64,000 nt of DNA from the NCBI RefSeq assembly GCF_016495865.1, contig NZ_CP054706.1, forward strand, positions 1,798,001-1,862,000, written 5' to 3'. Below the pieces are notes generated by a model. That model ran no database searches and was not told the DNA's origin. It saw only the letters and a program-made list of their open reading frames with translations. Shown one piece after another: positions 7,763 to 16,835 of the stretch (position 1 is the first letter of the stretch; every line of letters starts with the position of its first letter). A program made the translations under genes and the position numbers. The stretch is from Salicibibacter cibi. Lineage in GTDB: Bacteria > Bacillota > Bacilli > Bacillales > Marinococcaceae.

Positions 7763-7996
7763 ATGAAGAAAATCAATTTACGGGATCTGTACCCTTATTA
7801 TAGAAGAGGTGTTTGGGTAGAAATAGAAGAAGAGGTGCTGGAAGAATTATGTGAACTTGAGCGGAAAAAGCATGCATATCATCGACGTATGTACCGGTAT
7901 CAAGCCCATTATTCTTTGAATCGAGAAGATGGCATTGAACATCAAGTGCTTTTTCCTTCCCCGTCAAAAGAAGAACAAATTGTCTGTCGTATATGA
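7763..7996 (+). pseudogene. sigma-70-region-4-like regulator of a mobile element, truncated copy
   Basis: The frame MKKINLRDLYPYY to HYSLNREDGIEH matches the N-terminal half of the small sigma-like helix-turn-helix proteins found in conjugative and integrative elements. It breaks off after SPSKEEQ and ends at an unrelated stop. The DNA-binding half (present in the copy at 16343) is missing and is replaced by an MBL-fold fragment. Starts at ATG 7763, 7 bases after AAGGGGAG. Confidence 0.65.
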
Positions 7997-7999
7997 TCA

Positions 8000-8266
8000 C
8001 TGTCAGATGATTTGACTGTATTGCCTGCCCACTATTCGTCTATCGATGAACTGAGCGAAGATGCCAATGTTAAAGCACGACTTGGTACTTTATATCAGCG
8101 CAATGAGGCTTTGCAGGCAGAAGATGGACAAGCATTCCTGAAAATGGTAACCGAAAATCTATGAACATGATAATATTCGCCAAATCAATATGGGTAAATA
8201 AATCTGGAAGAAGGTAAACAACGCGAAATGGAAATTGGACCAACCCGCTGTGCTGTGCATGGATAA
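8000..8266 (+). pseudogene. C-terminal fragment of an MBL-fold hydrolase
   Basis: The frame from 8000 reads LTVLPAHYSS, then VKARLGTLYQRN, typical of the end of MBL-fold rhodanese-linked or persulfide-dioxygenase-like enzymes. It stops after KMVTENL; the remainder (IRQINMGK, then EEGKQREMEIGP to RCAVHG) continues in two other frames. The metal-binding N-terminal part is absent. It is a fragment with two or more frameshifts, lying between two other gene remnants. Confidence 0.55.
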
Positions 8267-8303
8267 GATTCTGAGACTGGCGCAAAATCCTCTGGATGGA
8301 TTT

Positions 8304-8399
8304 CCTTTTTCGAAGCCTGGCATGTACAAAATATGGGCTGTATTTAAGTTTGGTGATAACGTAAATGTCTATCCTTTCACCCTAGAAGTAAAAGAATAA
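8304..8399 (+). pseudogene. fragment of the His-rich copper protein
   Basis: Thirty codons (KPGMYKIWAVFKFGDNV to FTLEVKE) closely match the C-terminus of the protein at 11594-12439 (EPGMYKIWAEFKFDDDV to FIIEVNE). It is a duplicated tail without the rest of the gene, showing that the copper island has been partly duplicated or rearranged. Confidence 0.75.
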
Positions 8400-8689
8400 G
8401 CAAAGTCATCATAAGTTACATGATATAACCCAGATATGTTGGTTAGGTGTTTTTTACACCAATTATACCCTTCCGGCGTAAGGTAGATATCATTAAAGGA
8501 AAAGAGGGGTATGTGATTTAAAAGGATAAGATACCACTAAGGGGGATTCGGGTTGCACGACAAGATGCTGATTGTTCAGTTCAACATGCGTAATCGCGTA
8601 TCGGTGTATATGGTAACTTAAAAATCGGAGTCTAGGTGGGGAGGAACAGTAGGAGATACATGCGCATGAGGAAAAACAAGCAAAATCTA
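8400..8689. other. intergenic spacer before the copper operon
   Basis: No convincing gene. A TTAGGTGT/ACACCAA hairpin with a T run near 8440-8460 probably ends transcription from the left. Confidence 0.4.
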
Positions 8690-8718
8690 TTGCATACCCA
8701 TGGAGGGTATGGTATTAT
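8690..8718 (+). promoter_or_regulatory. copper operon promoter with CsoR operator
   Basis: TTGCAT (8690-8695), a 17-base spacer and TATTAT (8713-8718) form a sigma-A promoter. The inverted repeat ATACCC-ATGGA-GGGTAT (8694-8710) fills the spacer, matching the known arrangement of bacillar CsoR operators on copZA promoters. Cu(I)-free CsoR would block RNA polymerase. Confidence 0.8.
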
Positions 8719-8819
8719 AAATTTGAACAACGATCCAAAAAGGGAAAAGGAGGTTGGACATTCGCCCCCCCCCTCAAAGCAGTGATTTCAATGGGGAGCT
8801 AGGAGGGAGAGAGCAAAAG

Positions 8820-9158
8820 ATGGATATGGAGGGAATATCGGATCACTTTCTCTTGTGTCATGGAAAATCATGCACGCGAAAGGGAGCCGAAGCCGTTACT
8901 CAAGTCATTCGAGAAACCATCGCGGAGCGTGGTCCGGCGAAAACCGTTCACACGACGAAAACATTGTGTAATGGCCAGTGCAAATACGGCCCCATCGTTA
9001 TCCTCTATCCAAAAGGGAATTGGTATCAAGCCATGACACCTATACTTGCAAGGCAATTGGTGCTTGCAACGCTTCAACGACAGCCTTTTTGCAATCACCG
9101 TTTCTATAGGTATACACAAGGGCATTTCCAAAAGGAAAATGACCCAAAGGAGGGATAA
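8820..9158 (+). CDS. thioredoxin-like [2Fe-2S] ferredoxin domain protein
   Basis: About 112 residues with the pattern LLCHGKSCTRKG, then KTLCNGQCKYGPIVILYPKG: four Cys placed as in thioredoxin-fold [2Fe-2S] ferredoxins such as the domain linked to cobalamin-synthesis proteins. Likely a cytosolic electron carrier or metal-responsive protein. It is the first gene after the CsoR-controlled promoter and lies 3 bases before copA, so it is co-expressed with copper export; the reason is unknown. Start chosen at ATG 8820 because AGGAGGGAG lies about 10 bases before it; the frame is open further back to 8754. Confidence 0.7.
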   Translation: MDMEGISDHFLLCHGKSCTRKGAEAVTQVIRETIAERGPAKTVHTTKTLCNGQCKYGPIVILYPKGNWYQAMTPILARQLVLATLQRQPFCNHRFYRYTQGHFQKENDPKEG

Positions 9159-9161
9159 AAC

Positions 9162-11582
9162 GTGTCAACAGCAAAAGAAGTTTCCTTACCCATCTCAGGC
9201 ATGACCTGTGCCGCATGTGCCAACAAAATTGAAAAGGGCCTATCCAAAATGGATGGGGTTCAAGAAGCCACCGTCAATTTTGCGATTGAAAAAACAAAAG
9301 TGGTCTACGATCCCGATCAAACAAATGTTCAAGCCTTTGAGGAGAAGGTTCATAAACTGGGCTATGAAGTGGTTCAGGATCAACAAACATTTGATATTTC
9401 CGGGATGACGTGTGCCGCATGCGCAACGAAAATTGAAAAACGTTTGGGCAAGATGGAGGGCGTCTCCAACGCTTCGGTCAATTTTGCCTTGGAAAACGTG
9501 TCCGTGGATTATAACGAAGGTCAAGTCACCACCGGCGACATGATGGATGCCGTTCGTAAATTAGGCTATGCGTTAAAACCGGAAGCAACAAGAGAAGAAA
9601 CGGCGAGTGATAAAGACGACGAAATACGCAAGAAAACCGGCAAATTTGTGCTTGCGGCGGTTTTGACCTTGCCATTGCTTTGGACGATGGTCGCCCACTT
9701 TGAATTTACGTCCTTCCTGTATTTGCCGGATATGTTCATGGATCCGTGGGTGCAGTTAGCCCTCGCGGCACCTGTACAGTTCTATGTTGGCGCCACTTTT
9801 TATAGCGGTGCCTACAAAGCATTGAAAAATAAGAGTGCAAACATGGATGTCCTGATCGCACTTGGGACGTCGGCAGCTTTTTTTTACAGCATCTTTTTGG
9901 GCTGGGAGTGGTACGCCGCCGGCCAACCAGGCATGGCTGATTTATACTTTGAAGCTGCTGCTGTGATTATTACGCTCGTGTTCCTTGGGAAACTGTTTGA
10001 AGTACGTGCCAAAGGGCGCACGACTCAAGCCATTGAAAAGTTGCTCGATTTGCAAGCCAAAATGGCAAGGATTATTCGCAATGGCGAAGAAATGGAGGTC
10101 TCCATCGAGGAAGTGATCGTTGGTGACACAGTCATGGTTCGTCCCGGAGAGAAAGTACCTGTTGACGGAAAAATTCATGAAGGTCATTCAGCCCTGGATG
10201 AATCGATGATTACCGGTGAAAGTGTTCCCATCGACAAGAAGCAAGGAGACGAAGTCATTGGGTCAACGATCAATAAAAATGGCCTTCTTCGAATCGAGGC
10301 AACGAAGGTCGGAAAAGATACGGCACTTTCGCAAATTGTAAAAGTCGTGGAAGAGGCACAAGGAAGTAAACCTGATGTCCAACGGATCGCTGATAAAGTT
10401 TCCGGGATTTTTGTCCCTATTGTCGTGATGATTGCGATCGCATCTTTTCTTGTCTGGTACTTTTTGCTTGACCCGGGAGATTTGCGTTCAGCGCTCGTCC
10501 CCCTCATTACCGTTCTTGTGATCGCCTGCCCATGTGCCCTAGGTTTGGCAACGCCAACATCCATTATGGCAGGCACTGGACGTTCGGCTGAGAATGGTGT
10601 GCTCTTTAAAGGTGGCGAGCATGTAGAAAACACACGCGGAGTTCAAACGATTGTGCTTGATAAAACCGGAACGGTGACAAAGGGAGAACCCGAATTGACA
10701 GACGTCGAAGTCGCTTCTGATTTTCAGGAAGCAACCGTTCTTGCCGCCGTCGGAGCGGTGGAAAAAAACTCGGAGCACCCACTCGCGGAAGCGATGGTGA
10801 AAGGCATAGAAGGAAAAGGGATTGCCATTGATAAAGCAGAAGATTTCGAAGCCATCCCGGGATTTGGCGTGCGTGCCGTTGTTGGCGGAGACGAAGTGCT
10901 CGTCGGAACACGAAAACTCATGCAAACATCATCCGTGACAATTGAATCTGCTGGTGAGGAGATGGCTGCCTTTGAGAAAGAAGGAAAGACAGCGATGCTC
11001 ATTGCCATTGGTGGCAAATATGCCGGGATGATTGCTGTTGCCGATACAGTTAAGGAAACGTCTAAAGCCGCGATCAAGCGTATGCATGAGCTCGGCTTAG
11101 AAGTGGCGATGCTAACCGGAGATAATCAGCAAACGGCCGAAGCAATCGGCAAGCAAGTCGGCATTGACCGTGTGATTGCGGAAGTCGTCCCGGAACAAAA
11201 AGCCGAAGAAATTCAAAAGATCCAAGAGCAAGGCAAAAAAGTGGCAATGGTTGGCGATGGCATTAACGACGCACCGGCACTTGCCGTTGCCGATATCGGG
11301 ATGGCGATCGGAACCGGGACGGACGTGGCGATTGAAGCCGCCGATATTACACTTATGCGTGGTGACTTGCACAGTGTGGCTGATAGCATTCAACTCGGTA
11401 CGAAAACGATCCGCAACGTCAAACAGAACCTGTTCCTTGCCTTCATTTACAATACGGCTGCCATTCCGATTGCAGCAGCCGGCTTACTTGCGCCATGGGT
11501 AGCCGGGGCGGCGATGGCTCTCAGTTCGATATCCGTCGTTTCAAATGCTTTACGTCTGCAACGGTTGAAATTAAGCCGATAG
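9162..11582 (+). CDS. copA: Cu(I)-exporting P1B-type ATPase
   Basis: 806 residues with every hallmark of CopA. Two N-terminal metal-binding domains carry MTCAACANK (about residue 15) and MTCAACATK (about 83). The actuator loop is TGES (about 350), the transmembrane metal site CPC is near 455, the phosphorylated Asp lies in DKTGT near 500, the HP motif is in SEHPLAEA, and the hinge is GDGIND near 697, with eight membrane helices overall. It pumps Cu(I) out of the cytosol. Starts at GTG 9162 after AAAGGAGGG. The ferredoxin gene lies 3 bases upstream and the His-rich protein 11 bases downstream, so one operon is likely. Confidence 0.97.
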   Translation: MSTAKEVSLPISGMTCAACANKIEKGLSKMDGVQEATVNFAIEKTKVVYDPDQTNVQAFEEKVHKLGYEVVQDQQTFDISGMTCAACATKIEKRLGKMEGVSNASVNFALENVSVDYNEGQVTTGDMMDAVRKLGYALKPEATREETASDKDDEIRKKTGKFVLAAVLTLPLLWTMVAHFEFTSFLYLPDMFMDPWVQLALAAPVQFYVGATFYSGAYKALKNKSANMDVLIALGTSAAFFYSIFLGWEWYAAGQPGMADLYFEAAAVIITLVFLGKLFEVRAKGRTTQAIEKLLDLQAKMARIIRNGEEMEVSIEEVIVGDTVMVRPGEKVPVDGKIHEGHSALDESMITGESVPIDKKQGDEVIGSTINKNGLLRIEATKVGKDTALSQIVKVVEEAQGSKPDVQRIADKVSGIFVPIVVMIAIASFLVWYFLLDPGDLRSALVPLITVLVIACPCALGLATPTSIMAGTGRSAENGVLFKGGEHVENTRGVQTIVLDKTGTVTKGEPELTDVEVASDFQEATVLAAVGAVEKNSEHPLAEAMVKGIEGKGIAIDKAEDFEAIPGFGVRAVVGGDEVLVGTRKLMQTSSVTIESAGEEMAAFEKEGKTAMLIAIGGKYAGMIAVADTVKETSKAAIKRMHELGLEVAMLTGDNQQTAEAIGKQVGIDRVIAEVVPEQKAEEIQKIQEQGKKVAMVGDGINDAPALAVADIGMAIGTGTDVAIEAADITLMRGDLHSVADSIQLGTKTIRNVKQNLFLAFIYNTAAIPIAAAGLLAPWVAGAAMALSSISVVSNALRLQRLKLSR

Positions 11583-11593
11583 GAGGGAAGATC

Positions 11594-12439
11594 ATGGAAA
11601 TTAAACATTGGGCACTCGTGGGGGTCTTGTATGTGGCCGTTGTTATTGGCAGTTATACGGCCATCACGGGTGCAAACCCGTTAGAGAGCACTGACATGCA
11701 TGACGATCACGGAAATGGTGAAGAAACACATGAAAGCCATGACGCGTCGTCAACGCAAACCGAGGAGGACGAAAACATGGATCATCAACATCACCAAACA
11801 GACGGAGCATCTGACGTTCATACCGACGTTTCTTATAACGATGGTGAGGTTCGCATTCAGCTGGAAGATGTAGACGGAAATGTACCGAAGCTAGAAGAAA
11901 CACACGAAGAAGAGATGCATTTGATCATCGTCTCCAATGATCTGGAAGACTATATCCATCTCCATCCGGAACGCGAGGAGGATGGGATCTATACTGTGCC
12001 GGTGGAACTTGAAGAGGGTCATTACCAAGCCTTTGTTGATATTTCACCAGAAGATATGGCGTATCAGGTAGCTCCAAACCCGGTGCAAGTTGGTACAAAC
12101 GAGACAGGTAAAGCAAACTTGAGTAATGAGGATAATTGGACGAAAGAAATAGAGGGGAAAACCGTCACTTTAGAAGATGTTGAGGCGAAGGCTGACGAAG
12201 AGGTTCCTTTAGTCTTTGATATGCATGGAGAGAATCCAGAGCCTCACATGGGAGCTTTAGGCCATGTGGTGATTGTGGATGAAGATGGGGAAGAGTACAT
12301 TCATGTTCATCCGGATTCAGATGATACAACCAGCTTCCAGACTCATTTTCCAGAGCCAGGAATGTACAAAATCTGGGCGGAATTCAAGTTCGATGATGAC
12401 GTAAACACCTATCCATTTATTATAGAAGTAAATGAGTAA
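11594..12439 (+). CDS. membrane-anchored His/Asp-rich extracytoplasmic protein of the copper operon
   Basis: 281 residues. An uncleaved N-terminal anchor (LVGVLYVAVVIGSYTAI) is followed by a His/Glu/Asp-rich segment (HDDHGNG, ESHD, DHQHHQ), then two beta domains carrying an IHLHPE or IHVHPD motif and ending in an EPGMYKIWAEF strand. The layout suggests a copper-binding protein outside the membrane that accepts or buffers metal exported by CopA. Named families such as YtkA or FixH share the fold type but no exact assignment is made. Start at ATG 11594 after AGGAGGG; the open frame overlapping copA upstream is not used. A duplicate of its C-terminus lies at 8304. Confidence 0.7.
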   Translation: MEIKHWALVGVLYVAVVIGSYTAITGANPLESTDMHDDHGNGEETHESHDASSTQTEEDENMDHQHHQTDGASDVHTDVSYNDGEVRIQLEDVDGNVPKLEETHEEEMHLIIVSNDLEDYIHLHPEREEDGIYTVPVELEEGHYQAFVDISPEDMAYQVAPNPVQVGTNETGKANLSNEDNWTKEIEGKTVTLEDVEAKADEEVPLVFDMHGENPEPHMGALGHVVIVDEDGEEYIHVHPDSDDTTSFQTHFPEPGMYKIWAEFKFDDDVNTYPFIIEVNE

Positions 12440-12612
12440 GTAAAGTCACGATCGTCGAATAAAGAGGGCAACAAAAAACTGTGAGCAGTAATGTCTAGCC
12501 AAGAAAGGAGGAACCGGCTAAATTGCTGACTTTCTCCTTTTGGACTCTGTGAAAGCTGATAACTGTGACACGATATAGCATCTCTCGCACTCGATTGAAG
12601 GAGGTGATGAAA

Positions 12613-12708
12613 ATGACTAAACCAACATGCTCGTGTTGTTCACCAAAAGAATCTACTAAATCTGAAAACGCGAAGACAGATCAGCAAAAGAATCATTCGA
12701 AGAAATAA
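12613..12708 (+). CDS. small Cys-rich peptide of the copper operon
   Basis: A 31-codon frame with a strong ribosome site (GGAGGTG, 7 bases before the ATG) encodes a very polar peptide with a CSCC cluster near residue 6 and a Lys-rich tail ending HSKK. Its position between copper genes and its clustered Cys suggest metal binding. It resembles no family I can name. An in-frame ATG six bases earlier is possible but sits too close to the ribosome site. Confidence 0.5.
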   Translation: MTKPTCSCCSPKESTKSENAKTDQQKNHSKK

Positions 12709-12883
12709 ATGAAATCAGGTGCAAGTGATGGAAAAATGAAGACGTTGATTTTGGTTAATGGCATCAAATGAGCTGGTATCAAATGAGCAAAAGAGAGCAA
12801 AAACAAATGGCTTACCGACACCGCTAAGCTGTACAAAGCTTATTTCCGTTTACCTTTCAAATAGATGAGTAAGGAGGGCTATC

Positions 12884-13171
12884 ATGTACGAACTCGAACT
12901 GTATACTCACCCGCTTTGCTCGGATTGTAAGGAAAGTAAAGCCTACTTGAGCGAACAAAATGTGGCTTACACGGAATATGACGTAAGTCAACAACCGGAG
13001 AAAGAAGCTGACTTGAAAAAGCTCACTGGGTCGAGGGTGGTTCCCGGTTTTGTCTTTCAGAAACAATCGCTTTTCGGTAAGCTCCAAAAGCCCATCGTGT
13101 TTACAGGCTTTGAGCGGAATCAAAACGAGATTCAATCGCTCGTTCAACAAATTAGAGAAGGGCATCCATAA
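12884..13171 (+). CDS. glutaredoxin-like thiol protein
   Basis: 95 residues of thioredoxin/glutaredoxin fold. The active site CSDC lies near residue 13 after a YTHPLC strand; a cis-Pro in RVVPGF and a C-terminal helix complete it. Such proteins reduce disulfides or handle thiol-bound metal. It lies 24 bases before the Spx-like gene and shares the copper operon's orientation, suggesting repair of thiols damaged by copper. Start follows AAGGAGGGC by 6 bases. Confidence 0.75.
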   Translation: MYELELYTHPLCSDCKESKAYLSEQNVAYTEYDVSQQPEKEADLKKLTGSRVVPGFVFQKQSLFGKLQKPIVFTGFERNQNEIQSLVQQIREGHP

Positions 13172-13195
13172 AGGGAGCGTCAAGGAGGTGGTCGC

Positions 13196-13570
13196 ATGTT
13201 GAAGATCTATACGTCTGCCAGTTGCACATCTTGTCGGAAAGCGAAACAATGGTTACAAAACTACCAGATTCCCTTTATGGAGATCGACGTGTCTAAAACG
13301 CGTCTATCCATGGACGAAGTGGTTCAATTCTTCCAGTTTACGGAGAATGGTGTCGCTGATATTGTTTCTAAGCATTCGAAGTCCTTTAAGGAGCTTCATC
13401 TTGATATGGATGAACTCACAACGAACACATTATTTACAATGGTTGCCAACACCCCGACATTGCTCAAACGTCCCATCATGGTGGATGATCAACAAATGCA
13501 AGTTGGCTATCATGAAGAGGAGATCCGCTCTTTCTTACCTCGAGCTGAAAGGATGCATGTCAAGGGGTGA
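13196..13570 (+). CDS. Spx/MgsR/ArsC-family protein
   Basis: 124 residues with CTSC at positions 10-13 (CxxC redox switch), an IPFMEIDVSK strand and the RPIMVDD region typical of Spx-type regulators, which bind RNA polymerase alpha under thiol stress. ArsC-type reductases have the same fold but normally use CxxS-like or other Cys sets; the CxxC and RP motif favour Spx. Its place in the copper island suggests it adapts transcription to copper-driven disulfide stress. Preceded by AAGGAGGTGG. Confidence 0.75.
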   Translation: MLKIYTSASCTSCRKAKQWLQNYQIPFMEIDVSKTRLSMDEVVQFFQFTENGVADIVSKHSKSFKELHLDMDELTTNTLFTMVANTPTLLKRPIMVDDQQMQVGYHEEEIRSFLPRAERMHVKG

Positions 13571-13639
13571 GACCTATGTAGTGAAGGTTCCCTCCTTGAT
13601 GGGTTAGCGATGGTCAGAATCATGTCTCAATAAAGTTGA

Positions 13640-13794
13640 CGACCTTCATCAATGTAACGAGAGAATGGATCGATGCTATCTGCCAAATGTATGCAGAAGA
13701 ATGTGAAAAAACATGCGGATCAACACGGGCATTGCAAAACCAGTACGGAAGATGCCACTGGGTGCGCTATTTTGAAATGACAAACGCTTCATAA
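13640..13794 (+). pseudogene. remnant of a Cys-rich four-helix copper-binding protein
   Basis: Frames here preserve pieces such as IDAICQMYAEECEK and then KKHADQHGHC, resembling DUF326/Csp-type four-helix proteins that store Cu(I) on Cys-lined helices (normally AEECEKHA, HCKRCAEAC). The pieces are in different frames and stop early. The call is based on short motif matches plus the copper context. Confidence 0.4.
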
Positions 13795-13823
13795 AAATAA
13801 AAGGATTGGAAAGGATGTTTAAA

Positions 13824-14030
13824 ATGGAAGATGTTAAATTAAATGTAAACGGCATGTCTTGTGGGAGTTGCGTGAACTCAATCAAAGGAAGTGTAGGAGA
13901 ATTGACCGGTGTGAGCAAAGTTGACGTGAATTTCGGAGAGGGAATCGTGGGTGTCTCTTATGATGCAAACCAGGTGGATCTCGAGCAAATCACGGGAAAA
14001 ATTGAGGAACAAGGGTATCATGTCGCCTAA
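13824..14030 (+). CDS. copZ: CopZ-type copper chaperone
   Basis: 68 residues forming one heavy-metal-associated domain with GMSCGSCVNS (Cu(I)-binding CxxC) near residue 10, and the usual VDLEQITGKIEEQGY end. It carries Cu(I) to CopA and, in bacilli, to CsoR. ATG 13824 is preceded by GGAAAGGATG at normal distance; a TTG six codons earlier lacks support. A second intact copy follows at 15161 and a broken one lies at 2982. Confidence 0.92.
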   Translation: MEDVKLNVNGMSCGSCVNSIKGSVGELTGVSKVDVNFGEGIVGVSYDANQVDLEQITGKIEEQGYHVA

Positions 14031-14091
14031 AGGATGAACGACGGGAGCTGGTGAATTCGTGATCTCACCATCTCCTTCCTTTACAGAATGA

Positions 14092-15117
<1,026 letters not shown>

Positions 15118-15160
15118 AATACCTGTGTATAGTATTGAAATAAAGAGGGAGTTATTAATC

Positions 15161-15367
15161 ATGAATAAAATGACATTAAACGTACAGGGGATGTCTTGTG
15201 ACCATTGTGTCCATTCCATTGAAGGCAATGTAGGCGATCTAAACGGCGTCAATCACGTCAAGGTTCATTTAAGTGACGAAAACGTCGAGGTCAGTTTTGA
15301 TCCGAGCAAAGTAGATCTGAAGGAAATAACAGAAGTGATTGAAGAACAAGGGTATGAAGTAGCTTAA
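15161..15367 (+). CDS. copZ: second CopZ-type copper chaperone
   Basis: 68 residues with GMSCDHCVHS near residue 11 and the same helix-strand order as the copy at 13824; the metal loop has DH between the Cys instead of GS. Such pairs can differ in copper affinity or partner. Preceded by AGAGGGAG and followed directly by a terminator, so it is probably the last gene of the operon. Confidence 0.92.
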   Translation: MNKMTLNVQGMSCDHCVHSIEGNVGDLNGVNHVKVHLSDENVEVSFDPSKVDLKEITEVIEEQGYEVA

Positions 15368-15370
15368 AAA

Positions 15371-15402
15371 AAGGGATCGTGTTCTTATAAGCACGATCCC
15401 TT
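15371..15402 (+). terminator. copper operon terminator
   Basis: Perfect 11-bp stem AAGGGATCGTG/CACGATCCCTT with a 10-base loop, three bases after the second copZ stop. There is no strong T tract. Confidence 0.7.
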
Positions 15403-15439
15403 GTCAACAAAGAGGGAAATTATATATGTAAAACAAGAA

Positions 15440-15963
15440 ATGGAAACCGCCCAACCAAACAAGGAAGCATTACTCAACCGGCTGAAACGGATTGAAGGGC
15501 AAGTCCGTGGAGTGCAAAAAATGGTTGATAACGATAAGTATTGTGTCGATATCTTTCATCAAATCTCGGCGATTCAATCAGCCAAACAGGTGAGTGTTTC
15601 TTTAAGTGCCAATGCCAAAATCATAAATCCCAGCCGTGACAGTTTAAAACCTAATGACATTTATCGTCCTTAGACGCCATTAAATGTACACATGCGTTGT
15701 TTTATGGCGTCATATAACTATCCGATGACGCCATTATATGCTGGATTCTGTAGATTCATGGCGTCACGTCAAACGTTTGTAATCTGACATCATTTGTAAA
15801 CACGCTTTTCATTAACGTTTCGCTACTTTAAAGCTTCATTTTAATTTTGGCAGAGGCTCTAATGGAAGACCATACATATTACTGTGTGGCCAATGCCATT
15901 CAAGAAGGGAACAAGGAAGAAATGATCGATGAATTGATGGATGTTATGAAGCGATTAATGTGA
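15440..15963 (+). pseudogene. csoR: CsoR-family copper repressor gene interrupted by about 250 bp
   Basis: The first part reads NRLKRIEGQVRGVQKMVDNDKYC to SAIQSAKQVS, the CsoR core with its first copper-ligand Cys. After about residue 55 the frame runs into unrelated sequence and stops at 15673. The missing end reappears at about 15847-15963: ALMEDHTYYCVANAIQ to DELMDVMKRLM, carrying the other two ligands (His and Cys of the C-H-C set). The gene is therefore split by an insertion of about 250 bp at roughly 15603-15850. The 5' end also looks damaged: an ATG after GAGGGAAAT is followed at once by TAA, so ATG 15440 is the best remaining start. Loss would derepress the copA operon unless another csoR exists. 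Confidence 0.8.
15673..15766. repeat. pair of GACGCCAT/ATGGCGTC hairpins inside the csoR insertion
   Basis: Two inverted repeats in tandem: GACGCCAT 15673-15680 with ATGGCGTC 15704-15711, then TGACGCCAT 15726-15734 with ATGGCGTCA 15758-15766. The middle two arms also pair with each other. This is part of the sequence splitting csoR; no ends of a known IS are visible. Confidence 0.6.
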
Positions 15964-16086
15964 ATGAGAACGATGAGTATTTTGTCAAATTTTCCTGCTC
16001 ACCAGAAAGAAAATTAGCAGATAAAAAAATATCAATTTAAGGATGCTAAGTGAATCATAATCATGAATGATGCATAAATGCTTAAA

Positions 16087-16336
16087 CCCAACTGTAGAAA
16101 ACAGTTGGGTTTTATTTTTCTTAAAAATCTTATTCAACTCTTTGGCAATTTAAACATCCAGTTGAAGGATATGAAAGGGAACTTCATCGGCCACCTTTGC
16201 AGCATTGCGAAGGGAGATGACATGCATGATCAAACCCCATCGTACCGGAGGATCTTTTTTTTCTGTAAATGAAACACACTGTCGTTCCCCTCCTTCTAGT
16301 TTTGATGTCTCGTAAAAATCAAAACTAGAAGGGGAG
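16087..16336 (+). promoter_or_regulatory. structured leader of sigma-like gene, copy 2
   Basis: Same architecture as 7523-7755: a terminator-like hairpin (CCCAACTG/CAGTTGGG, 16087-16109, then a T run), a conserved block, and a perfect 15-bp stem (16292-16306 with 16318-16332) with the identical loop GTCTCGTAAAA, its 3' arm overlapping the AAGGGGAG ribosome site. One pair is T-A in copy 1 and A-T here, and a C-A mismatch in copy 1 is a T-A pair here. A leader frame (MIKPHRTGGSF, 29 codons) ends inside the loop. Confidence 0.6.
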
Positions 16337-16342
16337 TGTCCA

Positions 16343-16768
16343 ATGAAGAAAATCAATTTACGGGGTCTGTATCCTTTTTATTAAAGGGATGTTTGGGTAG
16401 AAATAGAAGAAGAGGTGCTGGAAGAATTACGTGAACTTGAGCGGAAAAAGCATGCATATCATCGACGTATGTACCGGTATCAAGCGCATTACTCTTTAAA
16501 TCGAGAAGATGGCATTGAACATCAAATGCTTTTTCCTTCCCCGTCAACAGAAGAACAGTATGAAGAAAAAGTGTTTCAGCAGGAATTGTATCAGGCAATG
16601 AGTCAATTGTCGGAGAAGTCCTTCCGCCGTATATATGCGCATTACATTTTGGGGTTGAGTAAAGTGGAGATTGCGCGGTTGGAAGGAGTGGATGAACGGG
16701 TTGTTCGTCTATCGATTGAAAGAGGGCTAAACAAGTTGAACCATTTGCTTAATGAAAAAGACAATTAA
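16343..16768 (+). pseudogene. sigma-70-region-4-like regulator with in-frame stop at codon 14
   Basis: From ATG 16343 the frame reads MKKINLRGLYPFY and then hits TAA (16382-16384); copy 1 continues at the same place with sense codons. After the stop the sequence is intact to 16768: ELERKKHAYHRRMYRYQ, then EKSFRRIYAHYILGLSKVEIARLEGV, a clear region-4-type helix-turn-helix, ending NKLNHLLNEK. Such genes belong to conjugative/integrative elements and regulate their transfer genes. Internal initiation at 16415 could yield a shorter protein, but without an obvious ribosome site. Confidence 0.7.
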
Positions 16769-16798
16769 GATAAGAAGAATGAATCTTAAGAAAAATAA

Positions 16799-16835
16799 AA
16801 CCAGCGGTTAATTGATAAATAGTTAACGGCTGGTT
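16799..16835 (+). terminator. terminator after sigma-like gene
   Basis: AACCAGCGGTTAA pairs with GTTAACGGCTGGTT (one mismatch), followed by CTTTTCATTTTT. Confidence 0.8.
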
